A stretch of DNA of 64,000 bases from assembly GCA_002104935.1 (NCBI GenBank), contig MCGT01000020.1:62001-126000 (forward strand), in the 5' to 3' direction. Origin of the DNA: Hesseltinella vesiculosa. Lineage: Eukaryota; Mucoromycota; Mucoromycetes; Mucorales; Cunninghamellaceae. Under the pieces are notes generated by a model. That model was not told the origin of the DNA, did not search any database, and saw nothing but the letters and a program-made list of their open reading frames with translations. Positions 40,716 to 53,045 of the stretch are shown here, piece after piece; position 1 is the first letter of the stretch, and each line of letters begins with the position of its first letter. Made by a program: the position numbers and the translations under genes.

Positions 40716-42169
40716 TGACAGTTTACACAGCGGAAGGTCCAGCAAGACCAGCGGGAGGGCTGGAGGCGGTTGGCCAGTGTGGCAGCACCGCAAAATAGCA
40801 GCATAACTGAAAACCACAATATGACAGGTGACTGAAAACGAGCCCCTTCCACTTGCTATCGCGTCATGCGAGGCTTGTAGCAAGGTTTTTCCATGTTCCA
40901 TGGAAGGAGTTGTCAACGTGAACTATTCTTTGATGTCCATAGCATGTAAATAAAAAAAAGGAAAAAAAAAAAAGAAAATAAATAGAAGTTCAGTTTTGTT
41001 TAGCGGGTGGGAAACTGTGCAGCATGTGTGTTGTGTATGGAATCTATCAAGACTGTTTTTTATCACATAACGAAGGGAATGCCACTATCAGGGATTTGTC
41101 AATGAACACCACCATGATAAATGGGATATTGCACTTTTCGTGGCTGTTATGGGCTGATCGCTTTCATGTTTTATCACTGGTATTAGAAGCACATGCGATG
41201 CCAAGATCAATAATCGCAAGAGCATCAGGGGCCAAGGGAGCCACCAGTACAGAAAAAAATACATTCTTCGTCCAGGATGGCAGGTGGCGTATGATAGCAA
41301 CCGCACTCTGTTTTCCTTAAGCGACATGGTCATCCTCACAAAAATTTTTATTGCTTTTTTTTTTTTAGCAAATTAAAACTGGAGTCTTTCCCCTTGCAAT
41401 TTTAGGGGGAGGGCCACCAATGCCAGAGGAAGGGCTAGCAGGGCTAGAGAAAGGGCCACTAATGGCAAGCGGAAGGGTAAGCAGCTGCTGGGGCGCCGCC
41501 AAAGGGTTGAAGCCTTGACGGCGAGGATGGATAGGAATACCAGCAGCACCAGCAGATGGGCCAGCAGCACCAGAAGTAACACCAGTAAAACCACCAACAG
41601 AACAAACGGGAGAAGCGAGGAGCTGATCTTGTTGGGCTTGTCGCTCTTCATGGCGACGATTTGATCTTAATAAACGGACAGCGATCGCCAGTTTTTCATT
41701 TTATTTCTGCTCGTGCTGCGTTTATGACTGCAAAACATAAATTATGACAGCTCTATTCAAGAAAAGGTTATGAGTATTTTTAAACAAGGCAAAGAAATGG
41801 GATACGTCAACCGATTTCGTCCAGTTTAAGTGTCAAGTAAAAAAAAAAAAAAAAAGCAGAAGACGTAAGAAAATTATGAAGGGGTGCGTTTGCATTTTAT
41901 TTTTATTTTTTGGTGCCGTATGAAAAAACACTTGAGGAGGGAAGGGGATATCAAACGCAATAGCCATAGTCGATGTTTGGCCATTTTGAAAAACGCACAG
42001 GCAATGCAGTTTGGTTATCGGCCGACCTTGGTCGTTGAAAATTACATCTTCGTATATTACAGATGGCTACTTTTATTTCGGTTATATTTTTATGAGGGAG
42101 AGAGAGATACTTGTTATTTTTGAAAGGGGGCGAGAGAGGCAGGGCGCTTTTTTTTTTTTTTTTTTTTTG

Positions 42170-42360
42170 CTTTATTCATGGGCATGTTGCCGTTGACGTT
42201 GCCGTCGTCGTCGTTTATTGCTCTTGTTTCGTTTTCGCTTCTTTGAAGGGCCTGGGGCTGGGGCTGGGGCCAGGGGCATACGACGAGGGCGAAGGAGCAG
42301 CAGAAGCAGCTGCGATGTTGGCGAGACGCTCTTCATGGCGTCATTGTAAAAAAAAAAAAG
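42170..42360 (-). pseudogene. Small basic protein unit, truncated
   Basis: Minus-strand relative of the 98-residue protein, with the Pro-rich part and the basic tail (KRKRNKSNKRRRRQRQ) but only a short N terminus. It has its own upstream GGCGCCGCC box at about 42381-42402. Confidence 0.5.
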
Positions 42361-42487
42361 TGTAAGGAAGGAAAAAAAAAACTCTTCTTTGGCGCCGCCA
42401 GCTTTTATTCAATTTTTAAATATTAAGCTTAACGAGCATTGGACATTTTTCCCACAGATTTACAATGTGTGATTTTTTTTTTTTGCT

Positions 42488-42760
42488 TTATTGGTGGGTG
42501 CGCCGTCGTTGTCGTTGTCCTTGTTGTCGTTTTCGGCTTTCGTTTCGTCGCTTGTTCTTGTTCTTTTTTAGCCCTGTTGAGGGGCCAGGGCCAGGGGCAT
42601 ACGACGAGAACGAAGGAGCAGCGACGGGAGCCGCAGCAGGGACGGGAGCAGTTGGGTCACCAACAGGAGGAAGGTCAGCATCTCTAGCTAGTCACTCTTC
42701 GTATCGTCGATTGGATTCCATATATATATCAAGAAGTCCTTGATATATTGGGCGTATCAT
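42488..42760 (-). pseudogene. Small basic protein unit with TGA
   Basis: Minus-strand unit starting MIRPIYQGLLDIYMESNRR, then YEE and a TGA where the plus-strand copy has CGA. Downstream the frame keeps an Ala/Pro-rich middle, SYAPGPGPSTG and a basic tail. One C-to-T change explains the stop. Confidence 0.55.
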
Positions 42761-42860
42761 TGTAAAAAAAAAAAAAATAAAGTGTATGGAAGGAAAGAGA
42801 AGGAAAAAAAAAAACTCTTCTTTGGCGCCGCCAGCTTTTAATCAATCATTAAGCTCAACA

Positions 42861-44220
42861 CGAGCATTGGACATTTTTCCGCATCTTGGATGGCTTGGAC
42901 AGGTTGACGTAGTCACCGGCCATAATACGCTCCAGGTTAGGCAATGTGAAGGCCATGGTTGTAGCAAACGTCACAACGCCATAATCCGCGCCAGTCATGA
43001 CTGATGATGCCAGCTCACCAGGGCTGGGACCGTGTTGCAGCGGTCGTCTTCCAAACGTGAGCTCTTGGTGATCGTAGAGGGTGGAGGCTGTGCTTTGACA
43101 GATGCTTTTTTGGTCTTCTTCCCGCCGCAAGCCTTAGTCTACAATGCTACATACAGTGAGTGATGGTGCTGCCATAGCACTTCAACGTAGAGCCAAGCTT
43201 ACCTTCATGCTCTTGTATTATTCCATTCTGCCGGCAGACAGGTCGTCCTGAATGGCGTGTTTCTTGGTGATCATATCCTAGCGATTTTGTTTGACCTGGC
43301 GCTCTATTTTGACTTGATGATAATACAGAGAAGACTTCCTGCTAGAGGCATCGTTCGACACGGTTTCGCTGCGGGCGATGTCCTTGGCGTGCGCTGCGAT
43401 TTTTGGGAAGCTACCCTGGTGACCTTGCTGCATTGATCCCGCTGACGTTCCAGGTCTTTTATATCGTTCTAGAGCTGCTGTTCGGCTTTGTCATCCAGAG
43501 GGGGATCGTCGTCAGATGCTGATACACGCCGTTGCTGGTACAATGACTGTTGCCTCAGCTTGATCGTCACGCCTTGAATGGCCACGTCCATGGCGGGGGA
43601 TATTTCAAAGTAGCCAAGGAAGTGGATCCCATTCGTCGCACAGGTGGCATCAATGATGCCTAAGTTGAAAAGTAGACCGATCGTTTCTCGCTTGTGGTGA
43701 CATGCGTTGGCTGCATTGGCAATGTCATTTGTCTTGAAGTCGATGTGTTTGCCAAAATGACCAAACCACACATGCACTGTCCAAGGACAGTGAGCAGGTT
43801 GTTCCGGACAATACCAAGGGTGAGGACTGCATTCGAAAGTGCGGGTATGCAGTCAGCGTCATGATTTCATTGCTCGTAGGATGATATTGAGCTGCAAGTA
43901 CTTGGGTGCATCGGCTGGGACAATGTATGACTTGACGGCATCGTATATCAGTTTCCTAACGCGTTTTTCGTGATCTTCCACGTCCAATTTTTTCGCGCGG
44001 GTGGCAAATTCAATGCCGGAAAACGACATGATGTTTCCACATAGAGGAGCTTCATGAGCACCCCTTGGAGAGCATGGATGCGGCGGGCGGTGGTATCTGT
44101 CAGTTTCTCAGTTTCGAAGCCCTCCAAGCCTTGCACATCAGCATCAAGATCATCATTTAAAGCTGTTTGATCACTATCACCCTTGAAATAAAAGAGGTCA
44201 GTTGCTCTACCTCAGCCGAC

Positions 44221-44252
<32 letters not shown>

Positions 44253-45888
44253 AATCCATGCTTACTAGTCCGTCATCATCAGAAGGGAATAGTACACTCG
44301 TATCACGGATCGGACAGGTCTCCATTTTCAGAACCCTCTGCAGATTAAATAAAAATGCAATTAAACCAAAGGGACGTCGAAGGCACTTGCAAAGGCTTAC
44401 CATTTTTTTTTCCAGAAAGTCGATCCTTCGCTCAATTCCAACCCTTCTTGTATCAGTCAATGTACCAGATCTGAGGGCCGTCCGCATCCTTTGAAGCTCC
44501 AATCGTTTAGATGTTCGGTTGTGATTGTACTGTTTCTTCAAGGTCATCATGGAGTCAATGTTGGCCTATTGATGAATGGGACCGGATGTCAGTATTGGCT
44601 TTTTTTTTGTGCTTACTTTTTGCATTTTCTTGGCTTGCTTTTGGAGGATAGCCTTCTTGATGGCCTGATATTTTTGCTCCCGTATGGGCACCAACCACAG
44701 TCGAAGAAGCAACCGAACCACATAGCGGACCCTTTTGACATAGCTTTCACCTTTGCAGATTTTCCGTAATGTGGTGTCAATATTGTTCAAGTAGACTGAA
44801 CGGATGTTTGCAGTCAATTGCTTAGAAGGAGGGGGGTGCGTCCAGTCCATGATTAGATGAACCCAGTTGGGGTGACCGTCTTTTGTTGCTTGTTGAGCGT
44901 TGCCAAATGTCGACGAATGCATAAACTGGATATGCTGAATGCCAAAAAGGTCCTTGACCAGATCAGCCTTCACTGGCGTTTGGCAGGTCACAAATTCATT
45001 ATTGGTCGACTCAATACTGACACGGCGCGCAAACTCAGGGATATGGCTGTGGATCGAGATCTTTTGGTTAGGTTTAACAGGACAGCGGTAAAAAAAAAAA
45101 AAAAGGTTAGATACCATTCCATTATGTTGACACTTGACTTCTACCTAGGCTTACCTTCTCCATACCACGCAACAAGTGGATTCGTTGTATACTTCATGTT
45201 GACAGACCAGAGAATCACGCACATGTCAAGCGAGTATACAGTTACTTCTTTTTGAGCCTGCTCGATCTCGTTGGTAAGACTTTCATAGGATGATAGGGTC
45301 TTGAGGGTTGGAGAAGCAGTGTGCGTAAAGAACGGTGTATTGGAAGGAAGCGCAAAAAATCGTCGCACAGTCAGGTGAGGAAAGCGTTGGACATGTTGAA
45401 CTTGGCTTGTCGGGAGGTAAATACGCAGAAAGTACTCGTGCGTCTGCTGGCAGACACACCAAGTGGTGTCCAGGTTCCTTCAACAGGTTCGGTAAGATCC
45501 ACTTCTTCATCACTAGACGGCTCCACAATAGCATCGTCAAGCAAGGCATCGTCATCACTGTCAAAAGTACAAACTTATTGGGTGGAAGAAGTGGCCAAGT
45601 CAGTTCATGAGGTGTCGACGCTGGTATGAGAACCAACAGGACCCACATACTTCAATGATGTACGTGCAATCTGTAAAGCAATGCCGGGAATATTGTTCCA
45701 GATCACATCATAAATCGTCTTGCCATTGGGCGTCAAATGTTGAGCGGCTGTCTTCCCATACAACTTTAGTCCAGTCGTGTAGATCTCGTACTTGTCATCA
45801 AGAATTTTGCGAGCCTCAGCATTGTGAATGAAGCAAGGCGTCACAGAGTTGCGTACAATGGTAACTGAATGATTGCTTGCGACATGCA
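42861..45888 (-). pseudogene. Decayed large gene with a RuvC-I-like motif (possible Fanzor relative)
   Basis: Minus-strand coding blocks in order: MHVASNHSVTIVRNSVTPC, KLYGKTAAQHLTPNGKTIYD, a Glu/Asp/Ser-rich stretch (about 45480-45560), SLDMCVILWSVNMKYTTNPL, FVTCQTPVKADLVKDLFGIQ, HPNWVHLIMDWTHPPPSKQL, VVRLLLRLWLVPIREQKYQA, RMRTALRSGTLTDTRRVG, AVKSYIVPADAPKYLQ, WFGHFGKHIDFKTNDIANAA, ATNGIHFLGYFEISPAMDV, and finally MTGADYGVVTFATTMAFTL near 42960. GxDYGxxT is like the RuvC-I site of some large Fanzor-type proteins, but no RDxNAA block follows because the sequence ends against the cassette at 42860. Stops and frame changes are frequent. Assignment to Fanzors is tentative. Confidence 0.45.
44222..44251 (+). 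repeat. Homopolymer of 30 T
   Basis: Longest single-base run noticed in the window, lying in a probable intron of the minus-strand decayed gene. Other long runs: A at about 4664-4686, T at 16331-16354, A at 62075-62098. Confidence 0.9.
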
Positions 45889-46655
45889 TTTTAAAAGCGT
45901 AACTGGTAAATTTAAAGGTAGAATAAAAGAGGAGCTAGAATTGGACGACATTTTTTTATTTTTTCCTCAGTTTTATTCGAATTTTCGAAGTAAAATAAAA
46001 GTAGGAATGCTTCTGATTGAATTTATTGCTGCGTTTACTAACAAATTTCACAACGAGGATTCCTTCGTCGTCGATGTCTGTGTAGCGATCGTGAAGGAAG
46101 TGGCCAATGAAGACGGTGAGAACGGCTTAGGGTCACACATGACATAGGGGTTGAGCAAGGAGTGGGAAGGCAGAGCGCTGCATAGGAGGCCAGTTGTAGA
46201 TCGATCCACGTTCAAGGAATCAAACGGACGACCGTTGAATCACATAGTTCCATCAGGCTGGAGCTAGGCGACAATGTGAGGCTATGCTGAAGGGAAGATA
46301 TTGAAGGGTGTGAGCCACAATAGCTCAGGTAGCTTCCAATGTCCAGGCATGTCCGGTAGTCCATAAAATAATAAAAACAAATCATCTTGTGATAAATACG
46401 ATATTCAAAGTGGTGTATATTTTTATCGCGATTGATTGAGGGAGAAGAAGAGAAAATAATCATGGACTTTTAATAATTTTTTACAAACAGCTTCATTACT
46501 CACCCTCTCTTTATCTGATAAAATCACAATACATACTGTATCATTAGAAATCCCTATTTATCAGCATTATAATGTAGTTTATTTCATATCAATAGGTGGT
46601 GTAGCAGAGAAGTTACACGAAGTTGAAAAAAAGACCATCCGACCAATTGTTTGAG
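45889..46655 (+). other. Unassigned flank
   Basis: No gene. Near 45955-45995 it holds TTTTTTCCTCAGTTTTATTCGAATTTTCGAAG-like sequence in pieces similar to about 16735-16785 and 19750-19800, which may be ends of an old repeat family. Confidence 0.35.
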
Positions 46656-46659
46656 TTGC

Positions 46660-47600
46660 ACAGAACGGCAATGCTTCGCATCCGGTCTTTTTTATTCGGA
46701 TACCATTAGGGTCTTTCTCGTCATCGGTCAAATCCGACATAAAGGAGCCAAAGCAGCTAAAAAAAAAAGGAACTGTTGGATTTTGGTCAGGGTAATTTTG
46801 TTGGCCTGGGGATCCCCTGGTGAAAATGGCCGATTTTTCATTTTTTTAAGCTGGAGAATCGGAGGGGTCAAAATGAAACTGATCGAAAGTTGGCTGGGCA
46901 ACCTTCGCCAATCGATCTCACATTTTCAGCAACGTCATCATTCATGCATTTTTGCTCTCGTGCAACATTTCACATCGATCCAATCACTTAAAACTGCTGT
47001 GCAGCGCTTACTTTATTTTTTTCAAAATGGAGAAAAATTTGGATCGCCATATTCAGTCTCCGCACACTGTCTTTCGGCTCCTGGCTTGTGCTCGCAGGGC
47101 AAATCTAAATCAATTCGAAGGGCAGCCCTTCTCTATAACAATCCAAAAATCCAAAGTTTCAATTTGATGAAGAAATACTGTCGACACTTTGATTATTCCG
47201 CACTTGATGGCATTGGCTGTCAATGTTTATCGATTGTCGTGCACCAGCCAGGAGTCGAAAGGCGCTGTGCGGAGACTGAATATGGGCGATCCAAGTTTAA
47301 CTCCATTTTGAAAAAAAAAAATGTAAACGCTGCACAGCATGTTTGAGTGATTGGATCGATGTGAAATGTTGTACAAGAGCGCAAACACCTCAATGATGAT
47401 ATTGCCGAAAAACGGAGGTCGATTGGTAAAGGTCACCCAGCCAACTTTTGATCAATTTCGTTTTGACAGCTCTGATTCTCCAGCTTAAAAAAATGAAAAA
47501 TCAGCCATTTTCACCAGGAGACCCCCAGGCGATCTGTTCAAAAATCACAGTGCAAAATTGCTCTAAATCAATCCACGCTAAATTTTGCACACAATACAAA
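46660..47600 (+). repeat. Full-length foldback element (copy 2)
   Basis: Inverted with respect to the copy at 19920-20830 and similar along its whole length. Arms at about 46790-47090 and 47225-47530 are reverse complements of each other (AGCTGGAGAATCGGAGG and its complement, CACATCGATCCAATCACT and its complement), with a centre of about 130 bp. The left edge carries an extra non-inverted part (TTCGCATCCGGTCTTTTTTA to GGAGCCAAAGCAGCT). The right outer end reads AAATTGCTCTAAATCAATCC. A 231-codon open frame across it is not a gene. Confidence 0.85.
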
Positions 47601-47762
47601 GATGATGGAAGAGCTAAAAGGCTAGTACGCATGCACTAAAAATTGATTTCGCTGGCACTTGATTTTTACTTTGTCATGCAATTGAAAAGAATTTGTTCAC
47701 GGCGCAAATAAAATGTGGTAACCGCCAAATGGCGAAGTCTGGTATTTGGCTGTGAGAAAGCC

Positions 47763-49153
47763 CTACGCAATGACGAGGGGGTGGCGATCTGGGTCTGCAT
47801 TCAAGGTAGTGGCATCCAGCTGCTGTGCTTCTTCCTTTGAGATTTGCTTATTCAGGATGTAGAAGCCAACCAAAATAAAGATGCTCCCCAAGACCGTCAT
47901 CCATGTGACCATCACGCCCGTCACCAATACATCCACCACAGCCACAACTGGAATCGTCAGCATAACACCGACAGCTGCGAAGACTGGACTGACCAAGGCA
48001 ATCACGCACATCATGCTTGCATTGTATACCACGCTCATCAGCCCGATTGCCGCAATCGTCAAAAAAGTGTGCAGGTCGGGCAGCTCAAACGGTTCAAAGC
48101 CAGTTATATGAAGGATAGGAATAGGGATCCAAAGTACTAGCAATGTCACGAGACCAATACCAGCCGTCATTACATTTGCAAACAGCACGGACGCATCAGG
48201 AGGCGTGGCGAATTTTTTATAGTGGACCTTTTTGTAAAGAAAAAAAAACGTTAGCATGGCTCCCTTGCCCCTTTTGGAATTTTGGCAGGCAGCTTACTTC
48301 GTAGTATCCATACGATAGGGCACTGCCTACGGCCACAAGAATGCCAATGACTGAAGAGAGGCTGCTGCTGAAATCACGTGCTGATAATGTGGAATTCACC
48401 AAGTCATCTTGATCCAGAGTCATCACCACCACGCCAAGAATGGAAAGAGCCACCGCTATCAATTTGGACAATTGAATAGAATCACCAAGCATCCAAATGG
48501 AAAATAAGTAGGCCCAAAAACAGCCGGTGTTGAAGATAACGGTCAAGGTTGACATGCTGATCAAGTTCACGCTGAGGTACCAAAGATAGGTCGGGACGGT
48601 GAAGAGGATGCTGAGGATCAGCAAGGTCCAAAAGCCAAACCAGATCGTGTGTGCAGGCAAGGGCTGTGATGGAAGTCGAGGCTGTTGGTCCAACGGAGGT
48701 CCCCGCACCTGTGTCTCCAACACTATCAAAGAGCGTTTCATGTGCTTATTACAGAAGCTCCAAGTGTCTCGTATTTGTTGCCCAAAATTAGGCTTTTCTT
48801 GCTGGTTCCGAGACCTCCAGTGTGAGCGAATCAATTCCAATATAAACTGTAATGGTCCCATGGCGATGTAAAAGCAGTGTCCAATGTATCTTGTTGAAAA
48901 AAAATAAAGACAGACATAGTTTGGGGTTATTAACAGCAAAATGCAGCCTCAAAAGGCATGTAGCTTACAAGATTAGATACGGCTTATGATAGCTTGATGT
49001 CTTTTGAACATACTGAGCCAGCTCTGTTTGCAAAACAAAAGAAAAAATGCAGATGATCAACATGGCGGTAGCCACGAACGAATTTGAGTAAGTCCGTACT
49101 TGAATGCCATGTTCATTTATCGGCAGGGCTTGATAGGTTGCAGAATTGGGCAT
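47763..49153 (-). CDS. EamA/SLC35F-type transporter
   Basis: Integral membrane protein of the drug/metabolite transporter superfamily, nearest in layout to fungal SLC35F5/Thi74-type vacuolar proteins. Exons 48969-49153, 48298-48889 and 47763-48227 give 413 residues (428 if the ATG at 49198 is used). Two EamA-like halves are seen: YLWYLSVNLISMSTLTVIFN, CFWAYLFSIWMLGDSIQLSK and IAVALSILGVVVMTLDQDD in the first, AAIGLMSVVYNASMMCVIAL, SPVFAAVGVMLTIPVVAVVD and SIFILVGFYILNKQ in the second. A charged loop lies between the first helices. Substrate not predictable. A broken segmental copy of its 3' half lies at 6736-7290. Confidence 0.85.
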
Positions 49154-49199
49154 ACGGAAAAGGTGGGTATCTTGGAATAAGAAAGGGTCAGTTGGCAAT

Positions 49200-50160
49200 G
49201 AAACAAGATGGTGACAAGGTAGAAAAATTAAAGTGTACAGAAACGAAGATCAAGGCAAAAGAAGAAAAAACTCAAAAACAGGCACTTTTTTCTTTTCAGG
49301 CCAGCGGAGTTTTTCTAATGACATCATCCATCTGCTGTTCCCCAGTTGCCATTTTTTTTATTTTGCGGGCAAGTCAGTTTTTTGGATCCGTTGACCTTTT
49401 GCTATGTAAGCCACTAACATGACGTGAACCGATGCCAGGGGCTGCTCCGAATGGTTACCTAAAGACTGTACTACCCAAAACAAAGAAGGTGCAAGCACCT
49501 CTGGCGCTATGCTCGCTGCCTTTTATTTGCTCACCTTTTTTTTTTTTTTTATCTCTCTCAGCATCCTTCAATTGCGCGCCATATTGTTCTAGTCTCGTAT
49601 TGAGCTTTACAATCAACGAAGCGTTTTCTGGTAACACCAGTGGCTCGAATTTAACGCTGGGATTTACATGCCAGCGTTATTCTCAGTTCTTTGTGCGAGT
49701 AAATCGCCTTTTTGTTAAGAGCTGATGCACCACCGACTGCTGTGGATCGGAAGGCTTTTGTTGTACCTGTTCATGTGAGTTTACATAAAGCAAACACATT
49801 GACTTACGTTTTTTTTTATCCTATGTACGCAGCGCCATTTCTCCAAGCTAGGAATTTATTATATAAGCGAATCACATAGTCACCCAACAACGCTCCTCCC
49901 CTTCCAGACTTGTTTTTGACCAGGCTTCCTCTGCTCACTGGTTGTAAGATGCTTCACCCATGCCTCCAATATTTGTTGTACTCACTTGTAGCACACCACC
50001 TCATCAGCATTTAAAGCGTCAGTCGAAAGAGGAAGCAAAACCACCGAAGCTCATGATATGACGAGTATATTTGGCTACCCGTGTGCTGCGCATGAGGTAC
50101 AATGTACATTGTTTAAACTGGAGATCCCTTGGAAATGTAAACTAGCATACAGTGTGACAC
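49200..50160 (+). other. Unassigned
   Basis: No gene supported. It includes a T run at 49536-49549 and A/T-rich spacer. If the Ty3/gypsy remnant downstream once had a left LTR it would lie here, but I find no copy of any part of it on the other side. Confidence 0.3.
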
Positions 50161-50169
50161 GTTCAGTTT

Positions 50170-51350
50170 CATTAATCCCATTTCTTTCCTATTGACATTA
50201 TCATGCAGGCCGCCTCAAGGTCGCTAGTGGACCCTGGGTTATCACCCCACCAACATCAACGTACGAGTACTCAACGCACAGACCACGCACATGGCAATCA
50301 ACCAAGCAGCCGAAGAGCGGGCCAAGCAGTTGGAAGACGCCTTCAAGTTAGTGTGACAACAGCTCGAAGTTGTCCAGAAACGCCAGACACAGGATTCAAC
50401 TAGTAAACGCAAGAGCAATCGTCCTGGCCACTCGGAGACAAGGTTTGGCTCTCCACGACAGGCCACTACGCACATACTTTCCAAGAAACCGGACGCGAAA
50501 TTCGCTGGACCTTTTGAAATTCTTCTCAAATGGGAAAGCGGGTCCAGCAACCTGGAAAATCCACCCGGGGGCAAGAAACCATGCCGCTTCTGTGGCAAAG
50601 ACTGGTACAACGGCCATCGCTGTGCAGAAGGCTACGCAATGCTTACTTAATGCGCGCAAGCCATTGCGAACGACATATGTTAGCAAAAGCAGCGTTGAAG
50701 ACCAAGAGCAGGACCTCTTGAATCCCATGGAGCTTGACAAATGTAAGCAATAGAAAGGAAAAGCGACAGAGATGGAAGATGAGTTTGCAGAAAATACACC
50801 CGGACTCACTGCTGCTACCAATCTCATATATTCCCTGCTGGGCAAAGGTGCTCCTTTCCGTTAGAAAGGCGCAAACAGCAGCACCCGCCGGTTTGCGAGA
50901 CTCTTGCACTATCAAGGACATCTTGGAACCCGCTCCTACAACGGCCGTCAGCTATTTTCAAACAGCACCAAGTCTGAAACGAAATCGTCGGTGGCCAGAT
51001 AGGAGGCTCATAGACGACTCCCAGAGCCGTATGAAGGCGAATACACTTTTCAGCACGCTTCAAGGACAACTCAACGCGGTTGAAATTGACTCGAACATGT
51101 CTCTTCTACATAGCGTTACTGGTGCAAATGATTCTCCAAATCCATACTTGACACCATACCACCAAAATATTGCCAGTTTGCTTATCTATTTTAAGAAATC
51201 AGACCAGGTACCCTTTTGCCTCCTTATCGACCCTACGATAGCGAAGGTGCCACTGTTCCATTTGGCCATGTCTACAATGTTTCACGTGTAGAATTGCAAA
51301 CCTTTTATGATTCTATTCAAGAAAATCACAAACTTGGTTATATAGCGACT
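50170..51350 (+). mobile_element. Ty3/gypsy retrotransposon remnant
   Basis: Gag-like part: NQAAEERAKQLEDAFKLV, a TGA, QQLEVVQKRQTQDS, FAGPFEILLKWESG and a zinc knuckle CRFCGKDWYNGHRCAEGYAM (about 50580-50640). Further on, LPPYRPYDSEGATVPFG and HVYNVSRVELQTFYDSIQEN, then HKLGYI (about 51210-51350), correspond to the start of gypsy reverse transcriptase. The protease region and the catalytic part of RT are missing or unreadable, frames change repeatedly, and no LTR pair is seen. An old, inactive insertion. Confidence 0.7.
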
Positions 51351-52740
51351 CACCATGGTCATGCTCTTCACCGTGGCAACAAACCTTTTATATTCGCCCT
51401 TATTCGAGACAACATTTGGGCCCAATAACCCACGTGCTGCCGATTTTCTCAAGTGTGCATTGCGGACGTCCCCTCTGCACAAAATCTTTCTGAAGAAAAG
51501 GCAATGTCAACAAAGAGATATTCTCAGAAATGGTCTTAATCAAGAGTTACTTTGACGACAAGTCTGGTCAGTCATTTGCGACGTGGTGCGGTTCGGCCAA
51601 GTTGGGCTTTACTGTATGAAAGCCCCGTCACAACGAAAATGTCAAAAGCATGATGAACAAAAGTCTAAGGCTCCGCGTTCTCTGGGTTCTCTCTCGACAG
51701 CATCGCCAAAAAATCGCTATATTTTCACTAAAAATTAACAAAACTGTTAACGAATATTTTCTAGTGAAAGAAAACGATAAAATTGACGAATTGAAAGCAA
51801 AAATTGTCGCTCATGAAAAAATAAATGAAATTCAATATACCATCGATATAGTAGTTCAAAGAAAAAATCAATATATATCCATTCTCTTTTAAAACTTATT
51901 CATCCGTGGGACATTACCTTGAAAATAATGCAGTGGTTCCGCTTTGAAATGATTTTAATTGGCTACAATGCACATGGTCACGGAAATGTTTTTACTCCAG
52001 AGGCACTATTGCTTTTTTGGGACGCGTAGACGACCAAAAATCCTCGTTCCTTTCTGAACTTGCAAAATTGAAATTGGCGAAATCGATTTGATAGGCTGGC
52101 ATTTTTGTCTACGTGCAGCCATACTTCTGACAGCGATGGCAAAACTTTATCTTTAGGCTACGCTTTTTTGACTTGGGACTTCTTTTTTTTTCAAAACAGT
52201 GCCCATCCGCAGGTTGACACTTTATTGCTAATGCAAGGCACGGCAAGCACAAAAATACAGCCATGTAACATCGAGAGCCTTTTATTATAGCGTACACCAA
52301 CCCCAAATGTCCAAGAGCTAGCCACCCCCTGGGCGACCATCCACATGAATAACCTAAGCGTTGGCTACTCTTTTTCCTCTTTTTCCTTTTTGCAACGTGA
52401 GATTTTTTTTTTGATCATATCAAGCGATCATGAGAATTGAAAGGCTTATTTGTTTTTAAGAATGGAAAAAAAGGCAGTTTTATTTTGAAAGAAAGAGTAT
52501 ATAAATATGAGATTCTATTCATTCAAGTGGAAGGGAAAGGAAGGAAGGAAGGAAAAGGAAGGAAAGGAATGGGAGAGGATGCGGGCAATGAGCTTCGATT
52601 TTTTTTTTCTTGTTTCTTACCCTTCACACCAACCATGCAAGCAGACCAGGTCACCTTGGCCAAGAGGTGCGGGTCAGCTTGCCAGAAGGTTGTCAAGGTA
52701 CTAGGGCCTGGATAGCCTCTGTAACCCTTTGGCTGCCTTC
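51351..52740 (+). other. A/T-rich unassigned stretch
   Basis: No gene. Distinctly A/T-rich from about 51700 to 52110. It may contain more of the decayed retroelement but nothing can be recognised. A G/A-rich tract (GGAAAGGAAGGAAGGAAGG) lies at about 52530-52575. Confidence 0.3.
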
Positions 52741-53045
52741 ACCCTTTTGATGGGACTTCACCCTCTTGATGGGGACTTCGCCATGGGGGACTTGCCCTAA
52801 CCTATTCCCTCTTTTCAAATTTTTGATGATGGGGAGATCATCCTTTTACCTATCCGGGCCTTTCACCTACTTGCTAGGACTTTCTTCGTCCCATCTTGAC
52901 AGGGACTTACCTGAATCCCTCTTTTCTATTTTTTTTTTTTTTTTGATGATGGGGTGATCATCTTCTTACCGGTTTTCCCTCAGACCTTCACCTACTTGCT
53001 AGGACTTTCTTTGCACCCTCTTGCTGGGGACTTGACTACCAAGGT
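52740..53045 (+). repeat. Imperfect tandem repeat, unit about 130-180 bp
   Basis: The words CCCTCTTTTC, TTTTTGATGATGGGG, GATCATC, CTTTCACCTACTTGCTAGGACTTTC and GACTT recur in the same order at about 52806-52910 and 52917-53030, preceded by short copies of TTGATGGGGACTTC. Noncoding in appearance. Confidence 0.65.

Larger units (their letters stand above)
40730..42860 (-). repeat. Inverted second copy of the cassette found at 13.0-16.0 kb
   Basis: Reading the minus strand from 42860 to 40730 reproduces the plus-strand order of 13.6-16.0 kb: upstream box plus small-gene unit (twice in tandem here), the GTCATAAACGCAGCACGAGC region, the RRHEERQAQQ segment, the Pro/Ser segment, the ATGTCGCTTAAGGAAAACAG repeat and the final CTTGCTACAAGCCTCGCATG part. 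It has one direct-repeat copy instead of two and lacks the 14807-15245 segment. Identity is high over long stretches (for example around 41640-41800 against 14480-14640), so the duplication is fairly recent. Confidence 0.8.

Noticed and set aside
19050..42760. TGA read as selenocysteine or by stop recoding in several frames (19133, 36407, 42690, 50357)
   Set aside because: All four occur in remnants with other defects, and housekeeping genes here use TGA, TAA and TAG as ordinary stops. Chance mutation explains them.
46651..47346. 231-codon plus-strand open frame
   Set aside because: Runs across the full-length foldback element with no protein-family feature; the inverted copy has stops in the same frame.
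52740..53045. Repeat-protein gene
   Set aside because: The words recur, but frames are broken and the T run interrupts them; noncoding tandem repeat.
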